Source of the DNA: Artocarpus heterophyllus
Lineage: Eukaryota > Streptophyta > Magnoliopsida > Rosales > Moraceae
Length of the DNA stretch: 64,000 nucleotides
Reading direction: 5' to 3'
Assembly (NCBI GenBank): GCA_025403435.1
Contig: CM046349.1
Location: 21,846,004 to 21,910,003, forward strand
Positions 1 to 11,900 of the stretch are shown one piece after another. Every line of letters begins with the position of its first letter. Position 1 is the stretch's first letter. The position numbers and the translations under genes are program-made. The notes beneath the pieces are model-generated. The model did not search any database and was not told the origin of the DNA. It saw nothing but the letters and a program-made list of their open reading frames with translations.

Positions 1-2835
1 AAGTCCATAAATTGACTTTAGCAGCTTACAAACCTTACCCTCTTGACCCGTGACTTTGAACCCGTCTAGTTGTACCATAAAAATGGACTCATCAAGATAG
101 CCATTTAGAAAAGCTGTCTTGACATCCATCTGTCAAATCTCATAATAAAAAGCGGCAGCTATGGTTAAGAGAATCTGGATGGACTTAAGCATGGCTACAG
201 GCAAAAAGGTTTCCTCATAATCGATTCCTTCCTTTTGCGTATAACCCTTAGCTACCAGTCTAACTTTAAATGTTTCAACCTTTCCATCCACTCCTCTTTT
301 CCTCTTGTAGATCCACTTACACCCTATGGGTTTTACCCCTTCAGAAGATCCACAAGCTCCCAGACCTGATTAGCCTCCATAGACTTTATCTCTATGTTCA
401 TGGCCTCTGTCCAGAGTTTTGAATCAACATCCTCCATAGTTTCTACGTAAGTATAAGGATCCCTATCATGTTTATCCGGTTCAGCCAAGAAAGCTTCCCC
501 ATTGAGCATATACCTTTTAGGTTGACGTCCAATCCTCCCACTACGTCGAAGTCCCTAAGGTTATTGTTCAGGTTCGTTTGTTTTTTCTACACTAATCAGA
601 ACGGTTTCATTCGGAACCTCCGGAGTGATCAAATCACTCCTTAACTCCTCAAGCACCACTTTGCTTCGAGGTTTAAAGTCGTCCATGTAACTCTCCTCAA
701 GGAAAGTTGCATTAGTTGAAACCACGAATTTATTTTCCTTTGGGTTATAGAAATAACCCCCTTTAGTCCCTTTTGGATGTCCTATAAACACACAAACTTC
801 CAAACGTGCTTCAAACTTATTCAGATCCTTAAATAGGACATGAGCCGGACATCCCCATATGCGAATATGGTTTAAGGATGTCTTCCTACCCGTCCATACC
901 TCATGAGGTGTTTTAGGGATTGATTTTGAAGGCACATTGTTCAAAAGATAACATGCGGTTTGTAGTGCATATGCCCAAAAGGATAAAGGCAATGATGAAT
1001 AACTCATCATGGACCTAATCATGTCCAATAAAGTCCTATTTCTTCTCTCCACTATGCCATTCTGCTGCGGAGTGCCCGGCATAGTCAAATGGGATAAAAT
1101 CACATTCTCTAATAAGTGTTCTAAGAACTCATCAGAAAGGTATTCCCTACCTTGATCGGATCGAAGTGCCTTTATGGGTCTATCCAATTGCTTTTCCACT
1201 TCAGCCCAAAACTCCTTAAACTTGTCAAAAGTTTCGCTTTGGTGGTACATTAGATACACATACCCATATATTGAGTGATCGTTAATAAAAGTGACGAAGT
1301 ACTCATACCCTCCTCGTGCCCGAATGTTCATCGGTCCGCAAACATCACTATGCACAATTTCTAGAACCCCTTCGGCCCTATTGCCCTTAGACCCGTATAG
1401 TCTTTTGATCATTTGACCCTTCAAACAAGATTCACATTGAGGTATAGATTCCACCTTTAAGTGACTTAAAGGTCCATCCCTTACCAACCTTTGAATCCTA
1501 TTCGGGTTAATATGACCTAAGGCGCAAATGCCAAAGATAAGTCTTATTAGAGTGAGAAGTTTTAAGTCTTTTAGAGTTATTATCATTCATCTTAGCATTA
1601 AGCAATAAGTCCATCTTAGGTTTGATAAAATATAGATTATTTTGCATCCATCTAGAACAGATAAAAGATTTATTTTTACGAATCACCACTTTATCATTAA
1701 AAGAAACCAAATAGGAGTCTTTAAATAAACAAGATACAGAAATTAAATTCCTTTTAAATTTAGGAACATAAAAACAATTTTGCAAAAATAAATTCCTATA
1801 ATTATAAAATAAAGGTGGATATCTCCCACTACTTCCGTTGAGACCAAGGATCCATCGCCCATCCGAAGCGTGAAGTCTTCATGTAGCAAACTTCTCGTTT
1901 CTTTGAATCCCTGCAGAGAAACACAAATATGATTAGTTGCACCGAAATCTATGACCCAAATGTCACTGGATTCCTCAACCAAACAAGTTTCTAAATATAG
2001 AAGATCACACCTACCTCCTTTGGAAAAAAAGTCCTTGCAATGCTTCTTAATATGCCCGATCTTCCCATAGAAGAAGCACTTAAGCTTCTTTGGGTTCTTC
2101 TTCTTCTTCTTCTTGCACTTGGTACTAGCAGGAATAGAAGACTTCCCGTTCTTGGCCCGTTGCTTCTTTCCATTCCCAAAGTTGGAATTGGAACCAGAAG
2201 CAGCTACCATGTTGGCCTCACCACCCGCAGGAGACTCCCTGATCAGCAGTTTGAACTCTTGTAACTATGTCATCAGTTTTGTTAAGGTCATATCCCATCT
2301 ATGGCTTAAATTAAATGTAGCTCTAAATGGAATAAATTCCTTAGATAGAGTCTCAAAGATCATAGTCATCTGAGTTTCAGCATCGATGTCAGCTCCAATG
2401 GTTTAAGCCTCAGCGAGGTAACCCATGACCAACATCATAAGCTCCTTTACAGATGTCCCCAGTGTCTGTCTACAGTTTAGAAGTTTCCGAAGCGCCCCTT
2501 GCCGCTTTGTTATGGCCTGGCCTCCAAACATATCCTCAAGGCTATCCATGATCCCCTTTGTAGTCTCATAATCCTGATGTTGAGCCTGCAGCGCATTATT
2601 CATGCTTGCCATAACATAGCAGCTGGGCCTGATCATTAGCATCTTTTTAGCTATCATATGCTTGGAATTGCTCATTAGTTGAGTCTCCCGTAGGCTCAGG
2701 AGGACAAGGGGTTGTCAGTACATATTTCAGTTTCTCAAAGGATAGGACGATATCCAGGTTTCATTTCCAATCATTATAGTTCTCACCGATTAATAGGTTT
2801 TTGTCAAGTATCAATGATAAAGCGTTTTTAGACAT
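1..2835 (-). pseudogene. Copia gag-pol polyprotein of element A, frameshifted, 3' part missing
   Basis: The likely start codon is at 2835-2833 (protein begins MSKNALSLILDKN), matching the starts in D (19912) and N (28250). In order: gag (about 2835-2210), a zinc-knuckle region near 2037-2078 reading CFFYGKIGHIKKHC, a protease motif WVIDFGATNH near 1937-1965, the GAG-pre-integrase region (about 1785-1480) with paired His and Cys residues (LRLGHI, then CESC), the integrase core (about 1400-560) with PQQNGIVERRNRT around the catalytic glutamate, and the start of reverse transcriptase (about 420-1, NGYLDES then LKSIYGL). Defects: the protease active site reads DFGA instead of DSGA; integrase reads SDQGREY where SDRGGEY is usual; the frame changes several times between 1507 and 2400. 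This is not a functional polyprotein. Confidence 0.9.
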
Positions 2836-4469
2836 TTTTAATCTACAATAAAGAATCATATACCAAACATAAGCAAACATATCATAATAATTTAGTAAGA
2901 TAACACAATCATGTAAAAACATACAAATGTGTTTATGCGTCAAACCCTTGAAAATATCACAACCTTACAACGATAATTCCTAACTCAGAATTCAACAAGC
3001 TCCTAGGGGAGTCATGCCAAATTCAATCAGGAACACGGATCTCCTCCTAATTAATATATGCCATCCAAGACCTGTATGATCCAGCATATATTAATAATCG
3101 TTTCTTTGGCCATTAATTTTATTAACAGAGCTCCTAGGGGAGGTTAATAATAAAGTTAACGTGAGTGTATAACCATCGTTTCAATATTTTATCCATGATT
3201 TACAATCACCACCTACGGGTGTGCAACCATAAATCATGCTAAAATACCTTATCTTCTTAGAGATCCAATCTGGTACATGATAGAAATCCCTTTCTAGGGG
3301 TCGGGACCACCATGCTCTACCATGGACCAACGATGGAGGCCTTAGATTCTCTCTTTGAAAACCTTCTCCTACTCAATCTTTTGAAATCAAGGTTTTATTT
3401 TAAAAATATGCATGAACAATTTTAATATGAGCGGCACTCCCTATTCTATATGACATGTTATCAATATACATAGCAAATCATATTATAATGCAGACAAGCA
3501 AAGCAATCAAGCAAAGCTACAAGCAAAATAATAATAATCGTAATATTACGGTTCCACCCTAGAGAATAGAAAACTAAGATTACAAGAGAATAATCGAGAC
3601 ATTTATCGATTCTTCATCCTTGAATCCTCAAGTTGTATCATTCTTCATGTAATTCCATCTTCAAGTCTTCAATCCCATATGAATCAAATACTTCATATTT
3701 CTGGTCATATATGAATTTAATGTTTCTCAGAATTGTCTCAAAAACAAAATTAAAACTGCACTGCAAAAATTGTACCTTTTTTAAAAATTTTTTAGCTCTC
3801 TGTCGGTAGTCTGATCTGGGTGATCGGCCTGACGATCATGATCCATCGGCCTGTTGATCAAGAAGATCAGCCTGCCGACTCATGAAAGTTTGACCTACTG
3901 AATTGGAAGTTCGGCATGCCGATAGAGCCGCCTGATTTCTGCCCCACTGACGGCCTGCCGAACTGGAGGGTTTGGCATGCCAACCGAGCAGAAATCTCCC
4001 CTTCTAGAAAATAGAATTTTTAATGCAATTCATCTATTTTATTTTCAACAATTCAAAAACAAAAATTTGAGACTTAGGAAATAACTGGAAGCGCCGTCAT
4101 CATTCTTCTAGATCCGTCTTCTCTAAATGATTATTTAATTACAAAGTTCTTATAAATTTAAAATTAAATAACAATTCCTAGAAGGAGATGATAGTCCGCC
4201 ATCTAATTACATGAAAAACCTATATATACATTCTAACCTCTAAGGAACCATAACCGGCATAAATTAATTAATTAATAAATAATTAAATAACAATTTAATC
4301 AATCATAATTAACTAATAAACATTTACCACATAATCCATGACAACATATATAATGTATAGAAACCTAGAGTGCCAACTCTCTATAAAATTAAATTCAAGC
4401 GTAGGAGAGATTAAGATCACAAAATTTATACATATAGTATGATCACAAACTCATAATTTATATAAAAAC
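2836..4469 (-). other. Untranslated leader of element A with palindrome cluster
   Basis: About 1.6 kb separates the primer-binding site from gag, with no convincing reading frame. The same leader is recognisable in D (18221-19911) and N (28251-29884). Positions about 3800-3990 hold a cluster of GC-rich palindrome-like words, including the perfect 12-mer TCGGCATGCCGA at 3911-3922, standing out from the AT-rich surroundings. Retroelement leaders usually carry packaging and dimerisation signals; assigning that role here is inference. Confidence 0.8.
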
Positions 4470-4487
4470 CATGACTCTGATACCAAT
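4470..4487 (-). promoter_or_regulatory. Primer-binding site of element A (initiator tRNA-Met type)
   Basis: The minus strand reads ATTGGTATCAGAGTCATG immediately inside the LTR end. TGGTATCAGAG matches the complement of the 3' end of plant initiator tRNA-Met, the usual Copia primer. It fixes the LTR boundary at 4488. Confidence 0.9.
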
Positions 4488-6646
4488 TGTTGGAAAAAAG
4501 AGGGCGCAGTGAAATTTAAAAATTTTACATCAGAGTATTTTCAAGGACACAAGTTTGACATGCTATATGCATAAATTAACCAGATCTTACTAACCTTTGT
4601 ATGCCAAAGAACTTTTGCAATCTGTGAAGAGAAGTAACGTTCCAGAAGAGCCTCAACCAACTGGTCTTCTTTGCTATTCTTTATCCACGACTAGAGTGAG
4701 TGTGGGCTCACACGTACAGCTCTTCTACCAGGTGACTCTCCTTCCAACCAATCGAGAGAACCCAAAGCAAGTGTTCATGATTTGTGAACAAAAGCTCTCA
4801 GAGAGTTTTCAGATTCTCACTAGCAGAGTATCACTCTTAATCTCTTAATTGATCTGAGTAACTCTCTTAATCTTCCACCAGGTGACTCTCCTTCCAACCA
4901 ATCGAGAGAACCCAAAGCAAGTGCTCATGATTTGTGAACAAAAGCTCTCAGAGATTTTTCAGATTCTCACTAGCAGAGTATCACTCTTAATCTCTCAATT
5001 GATCTGAGTAACTCTTAAGACTTACTCCCTTTATATAGAGGTTGGATCTAGGGTCAGTCCTTATCAGATTAGGTCTCAAAAACTTGAAACATAATCAAGT
5101 TCAGAACAATATCTGATAAGATTCATGTGGAAATGCGTAATCTTATCCTTCGCTTATCGGCAGGCTGAACAGGCCCCATCGGCAGGCCAAACACGTGGAT
5201 CGGTAGGCCGAACTGTCGATAAAGAATCTCCACGAATCTTTTATTTTCCACTCGAGAATCTATAGGATAAAGTCTCAGTTTTAATTCAAATAACCCAATA
5301 GAGAAGTTATCTGATTAAAACAACTTTATCTAGATAATCTCTAAAAAAATAAATAAATTTCCAATAATTCTACAAGTTTATCTTGATCTAATTTATCCAA
5401 AATTAAACCAACTGATAAACAGACAAGAATTATCCGATCCTAATAATTCAACAAGTTTATCTTGAATCAATTTTATCACAAAATTAATTTAACCGATAAA
5501 CAGACATAAATTATCTGATTCTTCTAAATTTTAACCAATATAATAAATCCGACATAAGTTACCAATTATTGAAAAAGCACGCTGTATTGTTACAGGATGT
5601 TGTGAGCTAGCAAAGGGGACCAAATGGACCTAGTTCAAGCTCCCGATTATTACAAAACCTAATATCCCATATATACATTTCATAATTATCAACTCCAACG
5701 CTACTCCACTAAAAGCTTGGAGCTGCACTCTCGAACTGCATAGAATTACGAAGCTCATATAGCTAAGTCTCCATGACATATCATAGTGTATTGTATCCCA
5801 ATATGATTATCAATAATCGGCTTAAGGATAAGTTCTGTCTTACCTTTTCGATTATTTTTATCTTACGTTCCATTATCTCACCATCGAAAAACTTACCATC
5901 TAAAGACAGTATACCATTCGGTTACACATATGTATCCAAATAGTTGAGTGTTCTAGTTTTTCAATTACAGGATAACGCATATAAGAGGATATCATTACTC
6001 CTAAAAATGAGCTATGGATTCCATATCTATGAATTACAAGTCTATGCTATCAAGAGTCATGCCTCCAACGTACTGGCATGCATACCACTATTAAGATGTG
6101 GGTGTCACCCTTTGGTACATCAAAAGACACAAGTCAAGACAACGAGCCCACTATTCATCTCAGGATTAAGATATAATACAAATAATTGTCTAAAGTGAAT
6201 CAATTTGCCGAGACAAAATTATTAATCCAAATCAATTCACTTTATGTCCCAATCCAACACATCGTCACATATGATAACGTGCCAATGTTTCTATTAATGG
6301 AGTTCACCTCTGATGGTCAAGACAAACCATCTCCCATTAGGGATATAGACAACATAATAATCTTTACATGAATAAAGTGCCCAACTTTATTCCCTCGATT
6401 GCAGATCTTATTATTTAGACCGTCACCTTAAGAATCGTGTCTTCTGTGTAATTTGTCCATCATATGCCAAATTCTTAAAGGTTTAGACCGATAGTCTCAG
6501 ACTGTTGTTTGCTTAATATACATTCAACAAATATGAACGTAAAGAGGACAAGATTTGTTATATAAACAATGAATAAATTCTTTATTGATAAGAATGTCTC
6601 CAAAAACTTATTACATTTTTACTCCTTAAGACATACATGTCTAACA
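4488..6646 (-). repeat. 5' LTR of element A (2,159 bp)
   Basis: On the minus strand the LTR runs from TGTTAGACATGTATG (6646 down) to TTTTTTCCAACA (4488), giving TG...CA ends, and touches the primer-binding site. It aligns along its length with the LTRs at 16246-18201, 22442-24435, 29904-31937, 32514-34546 and 35357-37014. A minus-strand TATA-like word CTATATAAA lies near 5030-5039, so transcription would start near 5000. A GC-rich palindrome cluster lies at about 5155-5220. It is longer than its relatives because of a 150-bp tandem duplication (4731-5030). Confidence 0.92.
4731..5030 (-). repeat. 150-bp tandem duplication inside the LTR of element A
   Basis: The words GGTGACTCTCCTTCCAACC, GTGAACAAAAGCTCTCAGAG and TAGCAGAGTATCACTCTTAA occur twice, beginning at 4731 and 4881, period 150. 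Related LTRs have this segment once. In element orientation it lies just downstream of the TATA-like box, so it would fall in the transcribed R/U5 part. The two units differ at only a few positions, implying a fairly recent duplication. Confidence 0.9.
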
Positions 6647-6764
6647 AATACCGTATATTTTTCTGTATTATTATACAATATTTTTTCCTTAAACAGTATT
6701 TTTGTCTTAACATAATCTTTAAATTATTGCATTTTTACTGTGCTTAATATGCGAGAATATTACA

Positions 6765-7650
6765 TTAGGTACCGAGGTTAAATTAACCTCTAAACAAACC
6801 AAATTAAGAAGCATACCTTTTCTAACACGCCAAGCATAATAATTTATACAATGCTTCTTCTTATGTCCCTCAGCTCCACGGAAGAAACAACCAGTACCTT
6901 TCAGATCAACTTGTCTTTGTTTGTTGTTTCTTTTGAGGTGTCGTAACTGTAGCTTCTTATCCTTCTTTCTTTTCTTCCCTTTGTCCTTAGAAGTATTAGC
7001 CAAGTGAGCACTTTTATCTTTTCCTGCTTCAGCCTTTCCTCTTCTTGCACACAATGTGAGATGAGCTCATTAAGAGACCAAGTCTCCTTTTGGCAGTTAT
7101 AACTCACCTTAAACTGACTGAATTGTGCGGGAAGAGATATAAGAACTAAATGTACTAGCAAGTCCTCAGAAAATTCAAGCTTAAGTGCTCTCAATTTTGA
7201 AGCAATATGAGACATCTCCATGATGTACTCCCTAATGTTTCCCTTATCTTTGTATTTCATTGAGATGAAGCTTGCCAAAAGTGTACTTGTTTCAGCCTTA
7301 TTCATTTTTGGCCAATCTCTTCTCAATGTCCTTGAGGAACTCTTTGGCTGTCTTTATCGTTCCCGATATAGTGCCCCTAGATGCTTCCAAAATGGCCTTC
7401 TTCATGATCATCATACACATGCAATTTGACTTCTCCCACTTTTCCATGTCCCTCTTTTCATCAAAGGAACTCTTATCTGTAAAAGATGCAGGAGAAGGAA
7501 CCCTTAACGCAAGGTCGAGATCCATGACTACGAGAACTATAAAGACGTTCTCTTGTCATGATTTGAAGTTGCTACCATTCAATATGGTAATAGAATTGAT
7601 GTTGACAGTAATGTTAGAGGCAGAACTAGTAGCTGAAACAAAGAACAAAA
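6765..7650 (-). pseudogene. Copia gag (UBN2-type) of element C, degraded
   Basis: The minus strand encodes a gag-like protein in at least three frames: an N-terminal stretch beginning upstream of 7525 (INSITILNGSNFKS then a stop where Trp is expected), MDLDLALRVPSPAS from 7525, then KYKDKGNIREYIMEMSHIAS and SYNCQKETWSLNELISH in the next frame, then a basic linker and a zinc-knuckle region GCFFRGAEGHKKKHC. The layout matches element B's gag at 41560-42420. In the knuckle the second cysteine is replaced by Arg (CFFR). After EVNLTSVPN, where a protease frame should follow, similarity stops. The frame changes make this a relic. Confidence 0.82.
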
Positions 7651-9112
7651 CAAACCAACCCAAAACAAGCTCACATAAGAATCCAAAATAACAATAATAA
7701 ATCCAAATAAAGGCAACTCCATATCAAAATATCGAACACTCCAATAATATTTAGTCTTTGGACAGAAATATTAACTTGTAAGTAATATCTTGGTGTAGTA
7801 ATCAAATATTGACAATAAGAACATGTTAAACAATAAATCTTCCTTTAGGCCGATTTATTGTTCACATGTAAAATCGAATAATCATCACGTGTTTATCACC
7901 ACAGGTACATATATAATTTTATCAAATATTGCCTTCCTTAGAGCCGGTCAATATTCACATAAGTTGCATAGACACAACCGTTTATATTTCAAAACAAATC
8001 AATTTACACAAGAGAGGCCACTTTGGTGGCATATTGCTTTAATTAATTCATCTAAAAATATATATAAAATACTAATATTTGAATTTAAAATTACACTAAA
8101 AAATAACCAAAATTAAAATAAAAAATAAAAATTTGGGTTAAAAGTCAATTGGTCAAAATCAACGGTCAAAGTCAATTGGTTAAGGTCAACCGGTCAACTT
8201 GACTATCAACCTTGATTGGGCCGGGGCTAGGACCAGGTCGAGTAGACCCAACCCGGATCCTAACCCAACCCCCCTTTTATTTCCTTTTTCTTTTTCTTTT
8301 TTTTAGGGGTCACCCAAGGGTTTAACCCTTGGTGACTTTACTGGTCATGGGCCCAATTGGGCCCATGTATGGCCAAGTTTCAGCCCTGGGCCGCAGTCCA
8401 AGGCGCTGGATAACCTAGGGTTTAACTTCAGGTGGCTTTCCTGGTTAAAACTCCTTCCATCCCTTTTTTTTATTTTTTATTAATCTCTAGTCATGGGCCT
8501 AGTTTGGCCCATCTATACAAACTTAATTTTGGGTCTGAGCCCATATCTTGTAAAAAAATAACCTTAGGGGTCTATCGACCCTGGGTGAAGAACGGAGGTG
8601 TGCAACCTACCGCGGCCACTCTCTCCTCTGGCGAGCGAGGCCTGGCGACAGCACCCGGAAACCGCAGATGCCGGCGGCGGCAAGGCCGGCCGCCGACCAA
8701 CATTAAACCATAAACGTATATATAAACAACCTCAACATGTATATATTTGTGTGTATATATAGAATGAAACCTGATGAAAAACGTTGTCGCTGAAATCTGA
8801 GTACATACATACACACAAAACGAATTTAACCTTTCATGCATATAACCATTGTTTTTTGGTTAATCTTTTCGACACATGGGTGCCATACATAAACATCAAA
8901 AGAAAAAAAAATCTTGTAGAATCGTTTTACATATGTTCCTTTACGAATCCAGTTATGAACTAAACTCAACAGAATGATTAATTCCTCAAAAAAATTTCAA
9001 ATAATTATTCTCAAATTTAACAATTTTAGAACACCATAGATTGTTAAATTTGAGAATTTTCCTACAAGAATCACATCTAAAAAATTATTGATTCCCAATT
9101 ATTTAACATGAA
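7651..9112 (-). other. Untranslated leader of element C
   Basis: Between gag and primer-binding site lies about 1.46 kb without a convincing gene. Minus-strand words similar to CTAAAGGAAGG occur twice near 7840-7950, each followed by a TTATTGTTTGA-like word; the same pair occurs in the leader of element B near 41245-41375, which links the two elements. Positions 8270-8420 hold C/T-rich DNA with the direct repeat GGGCCCATNTATGG, and 8570-8700 is unusually GC-rich. An 89-codon minus-strand frame crossing that GC-rich part has no recognisable features and I did not call it. Confidence 0.6.
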
Positions 9113-9130
9113 GAGGCTCTAGATACCACT
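9113..9130 (-). promoter_or_regulatory. Primer-binding site of element C
   Basis: The minus strand reads AGTGGTATCTAGAGCCTC directly inside the LTR. TGGTATC(T)AGAGCC is an initiator-tRNA-Met-type Copia primer site with one extra base. It fixes the LTR edge at 9131. Confidence 0.75.
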
Positions 9131-9670
9131 TGTTATATCAAAATATTGTGATGAAAACAATCATTACCTAAGATCGTTCATGTCAAATCACCAAGAATAT
9201 TAATAAAATGTGGAAGCTAACCTTAATCCATGGATTGAATGTGATTCTCGAGTTTGTAGGTTGAGGATCTTCCAAGTCTAGTACGTAAGTTCTCTTTCAA
9301 AGAATGTCCTTATTAACTTAGGGACCACAACCACTTTTTATAACCGCTAAACCCTAGCAATTATTCTTAATTACTAATTTAGCCTATCATAAAATCAATA
9401 ATTATATTTTGGTCTCTACACATAGGAGGCCCACACTTAATGATGCATTAAAAGCCCAAAACCTAAATTGATCAATTTTAATTGAGCATCCTTATCTGAT
9501 AGCTTTAATTCATATTTATTTAATATATTAGCCCATATATTGTATTTATTCCAACATTTTTAGTTTAATTAGATCTAAGGGCTAATATTTGATGTTATTA
9601 AATCAATAGATTATATTAAAAGGATATATTTGTCATTTTACATCTAAAATTAATAGAGTTAAGTCCAACA
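9131..9670 (-). repeat. 5' LTR of element C (540 bp)
   Basis: In element orientation it starts TGTTGGACTTAACTC at 9670 and ends GATATAACA at 9131, so it has TG...CA ends and is contiguous with the primer-binding site. No second copy is in the window. The flank GGTGC (9671-9675) would be half of the target duplication; the other half is not seen. Confidence 0.72.
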
Positions 9671-9684
9671 GGTGCTAATGTAAT

Positions 9685-11080
9685 TGTTGGCCCAATGGCT
9701 AATTAAAATGATTTTGATAATAACAAACAAGTGATTAGAAGTTTACTAATAATCAACTTTGAGTTTTATTTTTAGCAAACATTTTTCAATTATCTGTCAA
9801 AATAAAGTTGTTGACAAGAAAAGATTAAATGTTGTACAGAACAAAATTTCTTTAAAATGGACTAGATCTTGAAGACTTGAAGACTTGAAGACTAGCTCTA
9901 TATAGGTTTATTTCATAAATTAAGTCTTGTATTGATTGAATGTGGGTTCTATCAATATACGTTTCAATAGGTGATGGCTCTCACACACTTTATTTCCTTC
10001 ACAAAATTGTATTTTGTTTTAAAACATTTTTTTTTAAGTTATGAAAAAAAATTGGCTTGACATTGTATTTGATCCTAAGTTATATTAAAAGCATTTCTTT
10101 GGGAATATATGATTTTTGTGTCAAGTTTTGTTAAAGGTAGTGTTTGTACGTATGAGTAATGTATTTGATCACTGTGTAGATCAACAGTTTACATAATCCT
10201 GTTCTTTTTTATTTGCTCACTGTCTTCGACCGACTGTTGGACTACAGTTCAAACAAATAGAATTCTGTCTGTTGGAAATTGAGTTCCAAAGGCTCTTTTC
10301 CACATTTTTCTCTCATTTAAGCCATTTTTGAGCTTCAAAAATCATTTTTCCAGATAATAATTGTTCCTAAGTTGTGTAAAACATATTCTTGCTCTCTCTC
10401 AAGCATTTTAGTGTTCTCATGGCTTACATTGTTCTCTTCGTCTCAATTGAGCGTTTTCTTTCAAAAATCACTCTTGAGCCTCACAATTGTTATTTGCATT
10501 GATTAAGTGAACATATTTTCCCCTAGGCTATTACTTGTTCCATATCTTTGTGAGGAAAAAAACTTGAGAGAACCAGTTCTGAAAAAATTCTCAATTGTAT
10601 GAGCTATCAAACCCTAAGGAAATTGGGTGTGGAAAGGAACTGCCAACCTCCTAAGTTAAGGCTTGACAGTTTGTCAAGGTATTGGTGAGCCTTGGTAGAA
10701 AACGTCACCATCTTGCTTCAAGGTGTGATCGAGCCGAAAGTAGATTGCAAGAGTGGAAGAGACCGTATTGAGTATCGATCGATGACAGTAGATGTAGGCT
10801 TATTGCCAAATCATTATAAAATTGTGTTTGTACACTTTTTTCCCTATTCTCTATAAATTTTTGCAAGTTATTCTTTATTGAAATATTCTCTTAGTGCCTA
10901 TTTCTACTTTGGCTTATTGACTTTTAAATCTTGCACATAAATTATTTGATATTTGGTACTTGTTGTGTTTTTGGGTTGTTAGTTTATTGTTTTTGTTATG
11001 CACTCTAATTTTTTAATAATTTTTAAAAAAGTTCTAAAAAATAATGCACCCCTTTTAGGTAGTTATTCTTAGGCTAACCA
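9685..11080 (+). repeat. Probable solo LTR, SIRE/Maximus-like Copia (1,396 bp)
   Basis: The segment begins TGTTGGCCCAATGGC and ends TTCTTAGGCTAACCA. It is bordered by GTAAT (9680-9684) and ATAAT (11081-11085), a 4-of-5 match to a 5-bp target duplication. Inside, in plus orientation, are GATTTTGATAATAACAAAC close to the start, GAAGACTTGAAGACTTGAAG near 9870, a GTAGATGTAGGCTTATTG region near 10790 and ATGCACCCCTTTTAGG near the end. These are arranged as I recall them in long LTRs of the SIRE/Maximus Copia lineage. No internal domains adjoin it, hence solo. The family name is from memory. Confidence 0.55.
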
Positions 11081-11900
11081 ATAATTAGTTTTGATGTGTC
11101 TTTTTTTTTTGGGTAAAATACTGAGAAAGTCAATGTAATAAGAACAAATTGAAAAAAAGAAAAATTGATAAAAACACCATATAAAAGGAAGAAGAGAGAG
11201 AGAACTAAATCAGGAAAAAAAAAAAAGAAAAAAAGAAAAAAAAAGATGCCAATGGCAAACTGGCAATTTCCAAGTATTTTCTGATGATAGAAATACGTGC
11301 CTCTATGTATCTATCACGTGCTAAGGTTCATCGGCACTTTTAAGTGGGATTTTGAAAAATAACTTTAAGAAAAAATGATTTTAGATAAATAATTTTTATT
11401 TTTTGATAGTTTTTTGATATAAAAAAATTTACTTTTTTAACATGAAAACGGCTTCAATTTTTTTTTCTTTTCACTCTGTTGAGGTTCCTCTCCTTGTTAT
11501 AGTTATTTTCGTTTTTTTTTTAAAAAAATTAAGACAATTTACTTATTTAAAAAATATGTTTTTTTTTGTAAAAAAAAAAGATCATTTCTTTAATTAAAGA
11601 TTTTTTTTTACTCTTTTGTCATATTTTCCCGACTTTTATGTACCGTTTTAATTCCCTTTTTATTTTGAGTTTTCTTCAACCATATACCACACGAACATTC
11701 AATACATATGGCCCCTTACTGTCCTTTCATTTCACAAAATTTTACGGTCCCTTATTGTCATTTCATTTAACTCGTTCAAATCTGCCGCGTCCTTTTCTGA
11801 GTTGGAAAAGTATTATTCTCTTTCAGTAAGTAGGCCCCGGAACTTTATTTTGGAAATTTATATTCTGTTTTTATCCTTTTTCATTTCATTTCTTTTTTTT
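11081..11900. other. AT-rich intergenic DNA, no gene seen
   Basis: Homopolymer-rich sequence with an A/G purine run around 11185-11245 and many T runs. A short imperfect repeat (GGCCCCTTACTGTCCTTTCATTT and GGTCCCTTATTGTCATTTCATTT) lies at 11709-11770. Short frames here are T-rich low complexity and not credible genes. Confidence 0.6.

Larger units (their letters stand above)
1..6646 (-). mobile_element. Ty1/Copia long-LTR retrotransposon A, 5' part, cut by window start
   Basis: Read on the minus strand from 6646 down, this element has a 5' LTR (4488-6646), a primer-binding site touching the LTR, a long untranslated leader, then gag, protease, integrase and the first part of reverse transcriptase, which runs off the window at position 1. 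Integrase before reverse transcriptase is the Ty1/Copia order. It belongs to the same family as elements D, N and the solo LTR further right, shown by near-identical gag start, LTR ends and leader. The coding part has stops and frame changes, so this copy is dead. The far LTR and left target duplication are outside the window. The base order just right of the LTR, AATAC, would be the target duplication to look for. Confidence 0.93.
6719..9670 (-). mobile_element. Ty1/Copia element C, 5' end only
   Basis: On the minus strand this carries a 540-bp LTR (9131-9670), an adjoining primer-binding site (9113-9130), a leader of about 1.45 kb and a gag frame that loses similarity near 6765. Leader and gag resemble those of element B (40053-46455), although the two LTRs are not obviously alike. 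Everything after gag is absent; element A's LTR begins 70-120 bp away, so A probably inserted into or next to an already truncated C. Positions 6647-6718 between them contain nothing I recognise. Confidence 0.8.

Noticed and set aside
4597..4848. Frames in the LTR ends of the A/D/N family (also 30218-29874, 32775-32485, 32696-32896)
   Set aside because: Related frames recur because LTRs are homologous, but are opened and closed at random between copies; LTRs of this type are non-coding.
8572..8841. 89-codon minus-strand frame over the GC-rich part of element C's leader
   Set aside because: Repetitive Tyr/Ile N-terminus and Arg/Pro-rich C-terminus reflect composition; the matching place in element B is not open.
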